A stretch of DNA of 45,751 nt. Origin: a virus. Shown piece by piece: positions 8,870 through 21,000 of the stretch; position 1 is the stretch's first letter, and each line of letters starts with the position of its first letter. The stretch covers positions 1 to 45,751 of the IMG/VR virus record IMGVR_UViG_3300009182_000100; one strand, 5' to 3'. A program made the position numbers and the translations under genes. Under the pieces are notes generated by a model. It saw nothing but the letters and a program-made list of their open reading frames with translations. It ran no database searches and was not told where the DNA came from.

Positions 8870-9535
8870 TTAAATTCCATTATTACTTAAACTTTGAATT
8901 CGTATAGTGTAATCAATTTGAATTAACCTATTCAAAGATTTTTGTACAGGGTGAAAAATAACGTGAGTTAATAATAATCCTGAATTTGGTCCGGAAGAAC
9001 TATAAGATTTTAAGCCTAGTTCATCAAATACATATGCATCATCAGATAAAGTTGCATTATCAAACGCACGTTGATCACTCGGTTCTCCAAAATCCAGTAA
9101 ACAACTTACTAAGACATCGGTATATGCAGTACCTGAAAGATGTCGAGTTTCCATAAAATTTCTTGCAGGATCTAATGAATACGACTGTCTAGCATCTACA
9201 GTTTTATAATAAGTTTGATTATATAATGCTGCAACATTACCTGTACTATTAGGTGTTAGATATGTAATAATTCCGGTTGGATCGACTCGAGTTCCCCCGT
9301 TTCCAAATACCATTTCTCCAATACTACCTTCGTTTTGATTCGATATACTTTGTGCCAATGCAATAGAAAAATTTTCGTAATGGATAGCATTACGTTTATC
9401 AACATATACTTCTTTACTAACAGGATCAAATATTTTAATATGACCCTGAACACCAACTCCACCTACTTCGTTAGGTTTAGATTGCGGAGGTAGTGTAGTA
9501 TCGGTCGACGAATTGCTCATGTTATTATCTTTCAT
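8870..9535 (-). CDS. Putative virion protein between fibre and protease genes (221 aa)
   Basis: An unrecognised 221-residue protein, probably structural by position. After a polar N-terminus it contains HIKIFDPVSKEVYVDKRNAI, suggestive of a short beta domain. The C-terminus has LLLTHVIFHPVQKSLNRL and ends in IDYTIRIQSL, which looks like a baseplate or fibre-adaptor fold ending in a strand; this is impressionistic. No signal peptide or membrane segment. The start could be ATG at 9535 or the second Met at 9520. GGATAA lies 11 bases before the first, AAAGA before the second. A late-promoter-like ATAAATA on this strand is only six bases upstream of 9535, which would favour 9520. Confidence 0.6.
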   Translation of the reverse strand: MKDNNMSNSSTDTTLPPQSKPNEVGGVGVQGHIKIFDPVSKEVYVDKRNAIHYENFSIALAQSISNQNEGSIGEMVFGNGGTRVDPTGIITYLTPNSTGNVAALYNQTYYKTVDARQSYSLDPARNFMETRHLSGTAYTDVLVSCLLDFGEPSDQRAFDNATLSDDAYVFDELGLKSYSSSGPNSGLLLTHVIFHPVQKSLNRLIQIDYTIRIQSLSNNGI

Positions 9536-9567
9536 AATGATATTTATCCATATAATTTATTCAGCAG

Positions 9568-11232
9568 TTAACTTCCATATCGGAAAATGTTTGTTCTTGG
9601 CCATTTTTGTCCAGTGTTAGGGGAAACACCCAAATTAACTTTTGGCCCAATAAATCCATTATCGGGTCTTTGTTTATAAAAATACAAATATCTATTTGGT
9701 GATCCTTGTAAATCAGTTGGATCAGATAGTCCTAGGTTATAACTAAAAATTTGTCCAGTTTTTGCAGTCGATGTAATGTATTTTAATGCATCGGATTGTG
9801 ATGCCCGTGGATTTGTTTCTAGAAAACATGCCAAAACTCCCGTAACTTGTGGACTTGCCATAGAAGTTCCTGATTTTTTTTGTATATAAAAATTAGTATT
9901 TCTACTATCAGGCACAGGGAATACATTAGTTGTAGTATTTACACTGCTCATTATCTGTTCTCCTGGAGCATATATATCTACTCTTGGACCACAATTACTA
10001 TACGATAATTTTGAGTCAACTGCCCCGGCACTAATTGCTCCTACACAAATAACACCGGGAAAAGCAGAAATTGAACCTCTATTATAATAAACCGTACTAC
10101 CAAATGCAACATAATAATTATTATATTCATTAGATGCTATGGTACTATATAATGATATTTTATGAGAACTATTGCCGGCCCCAGACACCACAATAACCCC
10201 CATTTGCATTAAATCATACAAATCCGCTTCAAGAGCTGCACTTCTTCGTAAGGTATTAATAAATCCTCCAGCATTATAAATTCCCCAATTAGTTAATTGA
10301 TTAGAAGTAAATGGTCCGGTATATACAGTACCATTGTAGCTAACTGATGTACAACTAGTTAAATTAAACGAATATGGTGTTGGCCCGTAACTGTGATTAG
10401 TTATTGTGGGATTTTTAATACCTGTAACAGGATTAATTAGTTTATTTGTATGCCAAACTTTAACATAATCTAAAAGATAATTACTGTTAACCGTATACGG
10501 GTTTATATTATAAATGTTAGAATCGTGTGCCCATCCTTGAGTATTCCCGGCTGTGGTCCCCGCAACATGGGCGCCGTGATCATTATTGGTATTAATATAA
10601 GGAGTATACTCGTAGGTAGCAATTTCCCCACCTGTTACTTGAGGATTTAAACTAAACCAATTATATTGAGTAACTCTACTGCCACCTGTTCCGTCTACAT
10701 TGACTGCATATTCTGGATGAGCAGGATTCATATGTCCATCTACAATGATTACATCAACATTTTTTCCACTTGCTGTTACATTAATTAAAGTATTATAAAA
10801 ATATTTTGTCGCACCATCTTTGCCCCAACCTGATCGTTGCACTCCTTCAACGCATCTTAGAAGTCCCCAATTTTTTGGAGAAACATTTGTATAATATACA
10901 TCTGATTTATCCCATATTACAGGTGGAGCGCCTTCAGTCCATGTAGGAGTTAATGTTTCTTCACCTATATCTGTATGAGTATTTTCCAACGGAATTATTT
11001 TTGTTCCCTGTTCTTCCATGCTTAACTCCACAGCTAATACTCTAGGATCTTGAGATAGTTGATATGCTTCTTGTTCAGTTAACATGTAATTTGTATTTCT
11101 ACTTACAGGACGACGATGAGTTATATCCACTTCTCTATCGGGTATGAAAAGATTTCCGCCAGGTGTTTCCATATCCTTATAGAATCCGTCTAAGTCTTCA
11201 AAATTATGTAGAGTTATAACATATTCTTTCAT
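9568..11232 (-). CDS. Subtilisin-like serine protease (S8 family) in the fibre cluster
   Basis: A 554-residue subtilase with a complete catalytic set: Asp165 in IIVDGHMNPAHPEY, His219 in NDHGAHVAGT, Ser457 in GTSMASPQVTG, and the oxyanion Asn354 in VVSGAGNSS. The first ~110 residues, before the catalytic core, contain a segment LTEQEAYQLSQDPRVLAVEL that resembles an inhibitor-I9 propeptide, suggesting autoprocessing. No signal peptide is seen. It sits between a collagen-repeat fibre gene and a putative virion protein, in the same transcription unit as the baseplate, so it may mature or be carried on the tail. Catalysis is well supported by motif; its substrate (own fibre, host surface protein or none) is unknown. 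Confidence 0.92.
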   Translation of the reverse strand: MKEYVITLHNFEDLDGFYKDMETPGGNLFIPDREVDITHRRPVSRNTNYMLTEQEAYQLSQDPRVLAVELSMEEQGTKIIPLENTHTDIGEETLTPTWTEGAPPVIWDKSDVYYTNVSPKNWGLLRCVEGVQRSGWGKDGATKYFYNTLINVTASGKNVDVIIVDGHMNPAHPEYAVNVDGTGGSRVTQYNWFSLNPQVTGGEIATYEYTPYINTNNDHGAHVAGTTAGNTQGWAHDSNIYNINPYTVNSNYLLDYVKVWHTNKLINPVTGIKNPTITNHSYGPTPYSFNLTSCTSVSYNGTVYTGPFTSNQLTNWGIYNAGGFINTLRRSAALEADLYDLMQMGVIVVSGAGNSSHKISLYSTIASNEYNNYYVAFGSTVYYNRGSISAFPGVICVGAISAGAVDSKLSYSNCGPRVDIYAPGEQIMSSVNTTTNVFPVPDSRNTNFYIQKKSGTSMASPQVTGVLACFLETNPRASQSDALKYITSTAKTGQIFSYNLGLSDPTDLQGSPNRYLYFYKQRPDNGFIGPKVNLGVSPNTGQKWPRTNIFRYGS

Positions 11233-11233
11233 A

Positions 11234-12079
11234 TTAGGCTTCCAATTGCAATAATGTTAGTGTTACATTGACAACTGCTGAGGAAGAATCTTTATTAGTA
11301 ACTGACATATATAATGTAGTTGTTACCGGTGACTCACTATTGAATCCAAATACACCCGGAGTAATTAATTGAGTCAACGAGCCTGAAGTTGTGATAACTT
11401 CAGCAATAACACCAGTGCCCGGTAGTGCATCTGTTGCGTCAGTTCTAGTTAAATCATTAGTTCTAGCCGCTGTGCTGGAATAAATTCTAACCCAGGCAGG
11501 ACGATCAGTAACAATGTTGGATAATAGATATGATTTATAAGCTACAATTTGACAATATCCTGTAGTTCCGGAGGTTAAATTTCCCGTAGTTCCGACTAGA
11601 TTTGATCTTGATGTTAACCCTAATCCCGTGCCAATTGACGCAGGTTGCCATTCGACTGCGGTTGAATTCCACAATAATGCTTGTCCATTAGTAGGAGTAT
11701 ATGTTCCTGTAGTATTAACGTCAATAAATTCGCTGATACTAGTTGCGGTATAAGCAAGGGGGGCTCCTACCAGTAATGAATAGGCGCCACTTGTGGATAT
11801 TGCTGCACTGTTAACCCAAGTGGTATTATAATTATTACCATCTATTTTAGCTAATACTTGACCGGTAGAACCACCAACGGGTACTCCTAACCCATTAGTA
11901 CCAGGAGTGCCAGGGGTGCCTGCGGCGCCTTTAAATGCAGCCGATGATGACAGTTCCCTAATTATTTGAGTTCTAAGAGAACTCCAGGCAACTCGCCTAG
12001 TGAGGTTGTTATCCACTATAACAAATGTTGTAGCATTTGTTATAGTAGATAGCGTATTTAATAAAGTAATATTTGGCAT
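11234..12079 (-). CDS. Fibre protein with short collagen-like repeat (281 aa)
   Basis: A small fibre-type protein. Residues ~1-45 form an N-terminal segment. It is followed by a short collagen-like stretch (GAAGTPGTPGTNG) and the common fibre motif VPVGGSTGQVLAKIDGNNYN, then a beta-rich C-terminus ending in SVTNKDSSSAVVNVTLTLLQ. Collagen-like triplets support trimerisation in phage fibres. It lies one base after the giant gene in transcription order and one base before the protease, so it is tightly co-expressed. It may be an accessory fibre attached to the giant protein; that link is inferred. Confidence 0.75.
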   Translation of the reverse strand: MPNITLLNTLSTITNATTFVIVDNNLTRRVAWSSLRTQIIRELSSSAAFKGAAGTPGTPGTNGLGVPVGGSTGQVLAKIDGNNYNTTWVNSAAISTSGAYSLLVGAPLAYTATSISEFIDVNTTGTYTPTNGQALLWNSTAVEWQPASIGTGLGLTSRSNLVGTTGNLTSGTTGYCQIVAYKSYLLSNIVTDRPAWVRIYSSTAARTNDLTRTDATDALPGTGVIAEVITTSGSLTQLITPGVFGFNSESPVTTTLYMSVTNKDSSSAVVNVTLTLLQLEA

Positions 12080-12080
12080 G

Positions 12081-15000
12081 TTAGTATCCTTCCAAGTTTT
12101 CGCCGTTTTCGTCAGTCAATGCAATACCATTGGCATAAAGTATTTTATCCCCTCCATAGAAATACATATCCGGCAATGTAGCAGAACGTTGACGCAAGAA
12201 TTGTGCTCTATTACCCCGTGTATCAATTGAATTTGAGTCACTGAACAATGAGGTTGATGTATTTTCGTTCCATAATTTGCCTGTTCTCTGAATAACAGTT
12301 ATTCGTGTACCTGTATTAATTGTTTCATTAATATTTAATATTAAAGTCTGTGTTGCAGTAATTATACTAAATTCAGGTAAAAGAGTAGTTATGCTATTTG
12401 GTTGGGCATAATACGAAACTGATTTATCATGGACGTCTAGTGAAGTTTTTCTTAATCGGCGACCGCCATAATAAACTTCTACTTGATCAATTGCTGCTGG
12501 AGGATTTACCATTGTACTGGTAGTTAACAATTGTATTCCGCTTGAGAAATTAGAAACTGAAGCAGGTAAAAATACTCCAGACACATCTCCCGATGAATTC
12601 ACACTATAATTAGTAAGAGTGTTTGTTAATGTACTGATAATATATGTATTAGTGTTTGAACTATTGATATGTTGTATATTAATATTTTCTTCAGTATTAA
12701 TTTTTTGATTAATACTTTGATCAATAACTGTTGTGTACTGATCTGAAAATTTAGCAGGCCCTGTTCCTAATGTGCCTCTTCTTAACCCACTTAGTACATT
12801 ACCATCTTTAGCAGTGTATTCAATTCGTTCCCCGTCGAGTAATATAACACCGGGTAATCTTAAAGTAGGATTAGGCTGGAATAAATGATCTCCATCTTCA
12901 ACAAAAATTTGAGTATCAGTATATTGTAACGGTTGTGATAATCTAGTAGAAAAATATGTTGACAATCTTGAAAAATATTGACGATTGAACATATCGGAAA
13001 ACATTCTATAACCTAGTATAAGTTGACCAACAGACGGAGGGTTTACAACAGTAATAATAACATTAGCGTTGTTTCCTATTTCTATAGATTCAGCGAATAC
13101 AATTGTTCTATAATCATCGAGCACTTTATAATCATAACCTGCAATTAACCACTGATTATTTGCTGTAATCCATACAAATGAGTCATTATATACTATGCCG
13201 CCCCTTAAAGAAACAGATCGTGCATTATTTAAAGTAAACCGTTCTGTTCTAATCATTGTATTATCATGGTCAGTAAATGAAGTTATTTTTACAGTACCTG
13301 TACTAATCGCCGATGTGAGATTTAATTGTGTACCAGTAATGATATATTCATAATCCATTAATGGCATTACAGCTATTGCATCTCCATTAGTTATAGTGGG
13401 TAAAGCAAGTGTAAACGTTTGATTTATACCATTAATTGAAAAGTCATATCCAGGACGAAGCTCTTCTCCATTTACAAATACTTTAACATTATCTAAATTA
13501 TACACAGAAGGTCTGCTATTAACGGGGTCAATTGCAAAAGTCGTTATGTTGTTAGAGATTTTGTAATAAGTTACCCATGGAGGTAATAACCTAGTTCTAG
13601 TTGATGTTGTTAAAATCTCAACTATTACTTTATCACTTACAGGTTGGACACTTCTAATTGTAGAATCAAGTGCAAACGTTGACGTTGACGTTGCAACTGT
13701 AAATAATTGTTCATGCACTCGATTAAATTTAGGAAGTAATCTATTAAAAAACCATGCTTCAACATCATATATATTCCCAGGTGTTAATCCCTGTAGTTGA
13801 ACTGATGCTCGGTTGTTCGTTGATGATACCGGTTTTAATATATATCCAAAAGAATATCCTTGCCCAATAGCAGTAGACGGACCCACTTCAATGCCATTGA
13901 ATAGAACATATACACTTCGTACATCATCAATATACAAAGAACTTTCAACTACAATGACCCAATTACCAGGATTAGCATTATCATAATCCGGAGTAGTTGA
14001 TTTGAAATTACTATCGGTTGTTGCATCCGACCCGACTGTAATATATGTATATCCCACACGTATATTATTTGGTTGAGCCGGTATTACTATTTCATCTCCT
14101 ATAATAGAGTATTGTGTGTTCTTAGTAAAATTTTCAGAAGCTACCCTGTCAAATTTTATTCCATTACCGTATACTAAAAATCCAGCAGGAGTTTGATATA
14201 AAAAGTTTAATTTAGCTCTGGTATTAGATAAAGTTTTTCCTAAAACTCCTATTACACCAGTCATTACAAATGGGTAGGAAGGAGTTGATACGGTATAAAC
14301 ATTAATACCCAATGCATCTCGAACCTGCCCCGGAACACATTCTTCTGGTGCATAACTATCTATAGCATTTAAAAAATTATTGCCATCAATAACAATATCT
14401 TCTGGTCTGTATCCTATTATTTTAGAATTGCTAAAGTCAGGAATTGAATCTGAGTTTATTAGGCTATCTAAATAACCATTTGTTCCCGGATTAGTTTTCC
14501 AAAATTCTAATTGTGTGGAACCATATATTGATACTTGTAAATTGCCAGATACCATAACAACGGATGGGTTTAAAGTATATACTGTTACTACTGCCCTATT
14601 TTTACCGTCAGTGGATGGTGTTATCTTGTATACAATAGGATTATTCCAAGGAGGCAATGGCCAAGTAGAATAATCTACGCTGCCGCCGGCAATTCTGTTA
14701 TCTCCGCCCGGAGCACCAGTACTTACAATTGTAGAAGCAGTAGTACTTAAAACAATTTTAGCTTCTTTTGCAGTATTATAATATACTCCAGTTTGGATAG
14801 TTATTGAAGATGTAGATGCCACTGTTACAGTATTAATATATTCTAATAATCTACCATTTAACGGGATATTTTTAATAATACTTAGTAGTCTAAATGCAGG
14901 TGGTATTTTTGAAGCCGGTGCCTCGCCAGTTGATTCATAGTAATATGGTATATTTGATACTGTTCCATTAGAATTATAATAAGGTTCGTCCCAAAATGCA

Positions 15001-18000
15001 GATGCTGTACTACTTACCGCATATCGTAAACGAGTAATAATTGTATTATCATTAACAATCTGTTGTATCTCATATCCGGTACTAAATGAATCATCGAGGA
15101 ACGCCTCTACGTCAGGAAGAGGCTGGGCACTATAATAAGTCGGTGTTCCCCAATATATAGGTGCGGTAGAAGTGATAATGATTCCACCGCCTGTTGTTTG
15201 CCCGGTAATTCGGGCCGGCGTATATAACCCTGTATTTGTAGGAATTCTTGTTAAATCTTTATTAAATATCGCTGGATCAAAGAGTTGCAGATAACTATAT
15301 CCCATTCCGGAGACCACTGACGAAAATCCAGTTACTGTATTATCTGTTTTAATTGCTGTCCATGTTGAGGTAGTCCCACCTAATGACGAGCTAAAATATG
15401 GAAGAGGAATAGTTATTGACACTACTCCTGTGGTTGTAAAGTTAGTGTTAATTCTGATTCCACTGATTCCATTTCCATATAATCCACGTACCCCCGTTAA
15501 TGATATGGAATCATTTACTTCGAGACTTGTACCAATCAATCCTGAAAGAACAATGGTCAATGTAGAATTAAAGGCTGTGCCGGATGAATATACCCTAATG
15601 GGATATAAGGTAGGAGCACCACTACTAAACGATATGCCATCTTGAAAAACTGTTGATATTGTTGTATTCTTTCTAAAATATTCACCAGGGTTGCTACCTA
15701 CTACTGATAGTTGCATTCCGGCTACTAGCCCTGTTGAATCCGCTAGTTGGACACCTTCGTACCCTTGGTTCAACGGAGAAAGAAATGTATCTATTATTTT
15801 ATAATCACTAATTGAATCATACCATGATATAGTATCATACGGAGTATCTAGATTATCCCAATTTGAAGATTGGTTAAATGTAAGTCCTTGAACTACTGTA
15901 CCAGGAAACTCTGCTCCAGAGATTAATAATGGTAATTCGTTACCTGGCATACTATCAGTAGGATCGTATAAGGCAGTTATTCTGTCAATGGCATTATATA
16001 ATTTTATATTTTTAACATATGAAATTTTAAATACTTGACCAAACGACGGAAGCTGATTTAAAAATATAAATTTAGCATAATGTCTAATTTCTTGAGGAGT
16101 TAACGAACTATTAACAACACTTGTATAATATCTATAGCGATGGTCTACTGGTTTTTCTCCTTCCCAAGAATTTTTAGGAAACATTGCGGTAACATTGGTC
16201 GGGTTACTTTTAATGTCGGTTTGATAATATTCAATTGTATAATCTGTAGAAAATATTAATTTTCCATTAAGCAACGGAACAATTTGTGTTTTGTCTGCAG
16301 AAGGCAACCATGATAATGTGAATTTATTGGTTACACCGTCACAAATAAATTCATCAGATGCATTTAAATCTGTTAAATCACCAACTAATGAAACTCTATC
16401 AAATTTCATACCAATAGTATTTTCTCTAACTGTATCATTAAGCATTATTACTGATACTCTAGCAACATCGGTAACTGCTCCTCCACCCGTAATAGTTACG
16501 CTAGGTGCAGTTATATATCCACTACCTGGATTGGTAACTATTACTTCATATAGACTACCATTTCTAATATATGCATCTGCGGTTGCACCGGTTCCTGTAT
16601 CACCTGTTGCGGAAACAATGGATACTATAGGTCGTTGTGTATAACCTGATCCTACATACCCAACCTTTATTAATCCTACATATAATTTATAATTATTATT
16701 CCAATCTTTCCAAGGAGTTGTGGTTATTAATCCTGTAGTAGCAGTTGATACAGGGACTATATCAAAAGAATTAGTTGTTCTGTTATAAACTGAAGGGAAA
16801 TCAAAATCAGTTGTGGATAAATTGGCCTGTTCTAAATTGCTATATATTGATGAGTAGCTTCTTATCTTAGTACGATACGGTTTAATTTCATTAATGTATT
16901 TTTCAAAATATAACTCATTGTTCAATTGATATACTGGATGTTGATTCAATAATCCGATATTATGTGTTACATTAATAAATGATGTTTTAAATGCCCAATC
17001 TAATAATTTTTGTTCAGTTAGGGCATACTTTACGGCAGTAAAAAAGAACAAATTCCAGTTTATTTTTAATTCATTAATAAAAATATTATCACGCAATGCC
17101 ACAAGAATATAATATATTTCTAAGTCGGGAGTCTCATCATATGAAGTTTCATCAATATCAGATTTATCATATGCATATTTTCCTAAATTAAAATCCCATA
17201 ATGTGTCAAGTAATTTAATTGTACCATTTTCTTTATATATAATATTATATGAAGGTGTAAAATTTCCATTGTTGGATGTCTTTTCAAGTATAATAAATGA
17301 ACCGTCACCTCCATTGTTAACTTGTACATAATTACCAACTTCAATATCAGTAATAGAAGGTAGTGCAAATAAATCTGATATGGTGTAATTAACTGATTTA
17401 AATTTATTAAAAGTGTCAGATTGCCAATCAATTATTTTCCAAAATAAGGTAGTATTATATTGTTGAGTATGTACTTTAACCCAAGATCGTTTTGTATAAT
17501 CAAAGGCGTGTTTTGTCCATTTATTTCCACTTGTACTATTAATTTTTACAATGGCAGTATGTGGTCTTACAATTGCACGTATAGGACCGCTAGGAAACTC
17601 ATTTCCCGAATTAGTTATTGTAACTGAAACTAATTTTCCATAATTATCTATTTCAGTTACAAATTCTGCGGAGATAGCACTATCTGTAAGTACAATAATT
17701 TTTGGAGAAATAATATATCCAAACCCCGGATCTGTAATAACTACACTTTTTATTTTTCCATTATCTGCATAACAAATTATTTCAGCTTGTTTATATTTTA
17801 TAGTATCTATTCCAAATAACGTATCAAGATCTTCAACTAATACATCATATTCATAAGATGCTGCTACGGGGATTTCTTCTTTCTTATTAAGATTTTCAAA
17901 CGAATAAATTCCAATAATTCTATTCTTTAACAATACAGAATTTACAAAAGATACTAAAGTACGTAATGCTTCTATTCTATTTTTAAATAATGTTTGTTGA

Positions 18001-21000
18001 GGTCTAATACCTATTCCATATCTATTTCTATCAGTTAATGATATACTAGGAACAAGATTGCCTAAGGAGTCATGTCCTATTAGACTGTCAAATAATTTTT
18101 TCTCTAATAATGTATTAGGAACTGATTTGAAATCATTCTCATTTAATAATACCCATTCCGTATGTTTTGGTATAATTGCATTATTATCAATTGCAATATT
18201 TGCATTAATTCTATTACCAATTAATAATGATTGTACATTAGCAAATGCGATTGCATTGGTCGATAATATTTCTATGAATTTTAAACCATTAGATACTGGA
18301 TCTGCAATATAACTAGCAACCTGATATCCACTTAATCTTCTATTTTTAATTCCAGGTAATGTAACCTTATTTTTAACCCAGAAATAATATACATTTTCAA
18401 AAGATCCTGTTACATTATTAAATAATTGTTTAATTGAAATTGCACTATTGTTAACATACTTCGGTTGTCCACTAATACCATTAATTAATCCTTTATTAGT
18501 ATCTGCCTGAGCTGCCCATTCACTGGGTAATAAATCTGATTTAACCCATTCATATACATCGATAGTTGCTCCTGGAAATAATTTACCCCAATTATTTTTT
18601 CTAAATATTTCATCGCCTTGTTCGTACCATTGATATTTTGCTGTGCTTAGATCCCACCATAGTTGGCCAATATGATCGTCTATCCAACTAGTTGCTGAAT
18701 CAACAATTATTCCTGCAAACCCGATTGAATATGTTGCTGGATCAAATGCTGCCCTATATGTTAATTCTTGATCAGCAAGTCCTGCAATTTTACCTTTTAA
18801 AGGATCAATAATATCTAAGTATTCTATAACTTCTTCTTTTAGGGTATCAATTAATGAAATTCGATGTATTCCAGAAACATCAACTGTATCTTCCTGTTTT
18901 CTTAATAATTTCCAACTTTGGCTAGCTGTATTAATTTTATTAAAAATATAAAATTTAGATTGATCAGTATTACTAACCACATCAGCTGCGGGAGCTCCAA
19001 CAAAAACATTATCATTAGTAACTACTAACGAAAATCCATATTTACTGCCGGATATCGTTCCAACATCATTTAATTCATCTGCCTGAATAAATTTTTCACC
19101 AATTTTATTATATAGGTATACTGTTCCGCCATCGGGTACACTACCATAAAATTTAGTTGATGAATTATCAAATGTAGTTTCGCCTATATTAGAATTTTTA
19201 TCAAATGTTTGAGTTTTACTTCTATTCTTTCCCAGTGCTCCAACACCGATAGTATTATTATCTTTACTAATAGATATAGAATAACCAAATTTTAAATCAC
19301 TAGCTGGTAGTGGATTACTTATAATTTGATCTAATGTAAACGTTGCAGCCAATGCTGTTCGTTCCTCCATATGCTGAGCATAGTCTTCTGGATATAATGT
19401 ATTATTTCGTACTATTAATTCATCAAAAAGACTTTTATCAGTATTACTAAATGCAATATCAGACGTTATTGTAAATGCAAGTCCTGCTGATCCGTTATAG
19501 TTGAGTGCTGTAACAGTCAATATATGTGTGCCCTGAGTAACAGATATTTCTCTACGAGTACCCGAAACTCCATATGCGTATGCAATTAATTCATTGTCCA
19601 AATACACAACTGCAAAATCATTAACGGATATTTCAAATATGAATGTACCGGTTCGATTAAACATAACAGAGGTTGAAAAATGTAGCACTGGTGCGCCGTC
19701 TGCATTCCATACCGCATGTCTCTGCATAAAATCATTCCATGAATAATCAGGATAGCCTGGACTTATTGGAGTTGTTGCTACAACAAATCCATAATCAGTA
19801 TCTGTGCTTCGTCGAGCACCCCTTAGGCCGTCTGCTAATTGTCTAGAATCTAAAACATTAAACTTTGTTCCTAACCCATTTTCCATCCAATATCTAATGT
19901 CAAACTCGTTGGGATATAATTGTGCGTCAGGGTGATTTTGATATGCACTAATTACTCTTGCCCTGGAATCTACTATAGGGGTTCCTTCATTTAATCCATC
20001 GTTAATAACTGCATCTACTGCTCGTTGTGCATCATAAATTGCTGCATCTTCAGGATGCGCTGACCTATATGTAATCCAATATTGATTAAATCCTGCAAGG
20101 CCATTAGTCATCCAGTATAAAATTGTTGTTTCCCCATAATATACAGGAGCTAATAAATTTTCTGCAAGAGCCAATATAACTTGGGCACGAGATGCTACAT
20201 ACTCAACTATATTTCCCAAATTTTTATATATTGCAACTTTACCATATGGCTCGTTGGAGTTCTTGGCATAAGGTGCAGAAATTAACATGTATGTTGCATC
20301 ATTTGAAATTGCAATATCGTACCCAAATTTGCCATTTGCTCCGAATGGGGAGTTAATAGTTTGTTCGAGCTGTAACTTATTATTATAAGTTTGTACTACT
20401 CCTCCCGTTGTAGATGCATTATATTCGGGCGCACTGATTGCAAACCCTCTAATACTGCCCACAATTTTATGACCCCAATTACTACCATTAGTTAATGTTA
20501 CGGCAACAGAGGGGCGTACCGATAATACATTTGTTAAATGTGCAAATCCTGTAATTGTTGCTGTTGAAGTTGCATTAGTTGCAGTTGTTAAATTTAATTT
20601 ATAAGCAAAAACATATCCCGTAGAAGAACCAGGAGCACCTACTAATAAAGTAGTCGAGGTTGTTGCAACAACTTGATTAATAGCAATTGAATAACCAAAT
20701 TTGGAATTAGTTGCCGTAGTAGTCAATTGACCATACGGATTTACCAACACAATGTTAACATCAATCTTTCCATGATCTTCAGATCTACTACTAATTTTAA
20801 CTAATCCCTCATTTTCCCAAGACTTTATTGCACCAGTACCTGTGCTTAAAATTACAGTACCCGTGCCTATTGAATGCGAGCTAATTGAACTTGCTAACGG
20901 TGCACCGGTGATATATAACTTTTTACCTATATCGTATTGTAGAGCGTGACCAAAGTCACTAACATGAGTTGAGGAAGCATATGTTTTATCATTTGAATTT

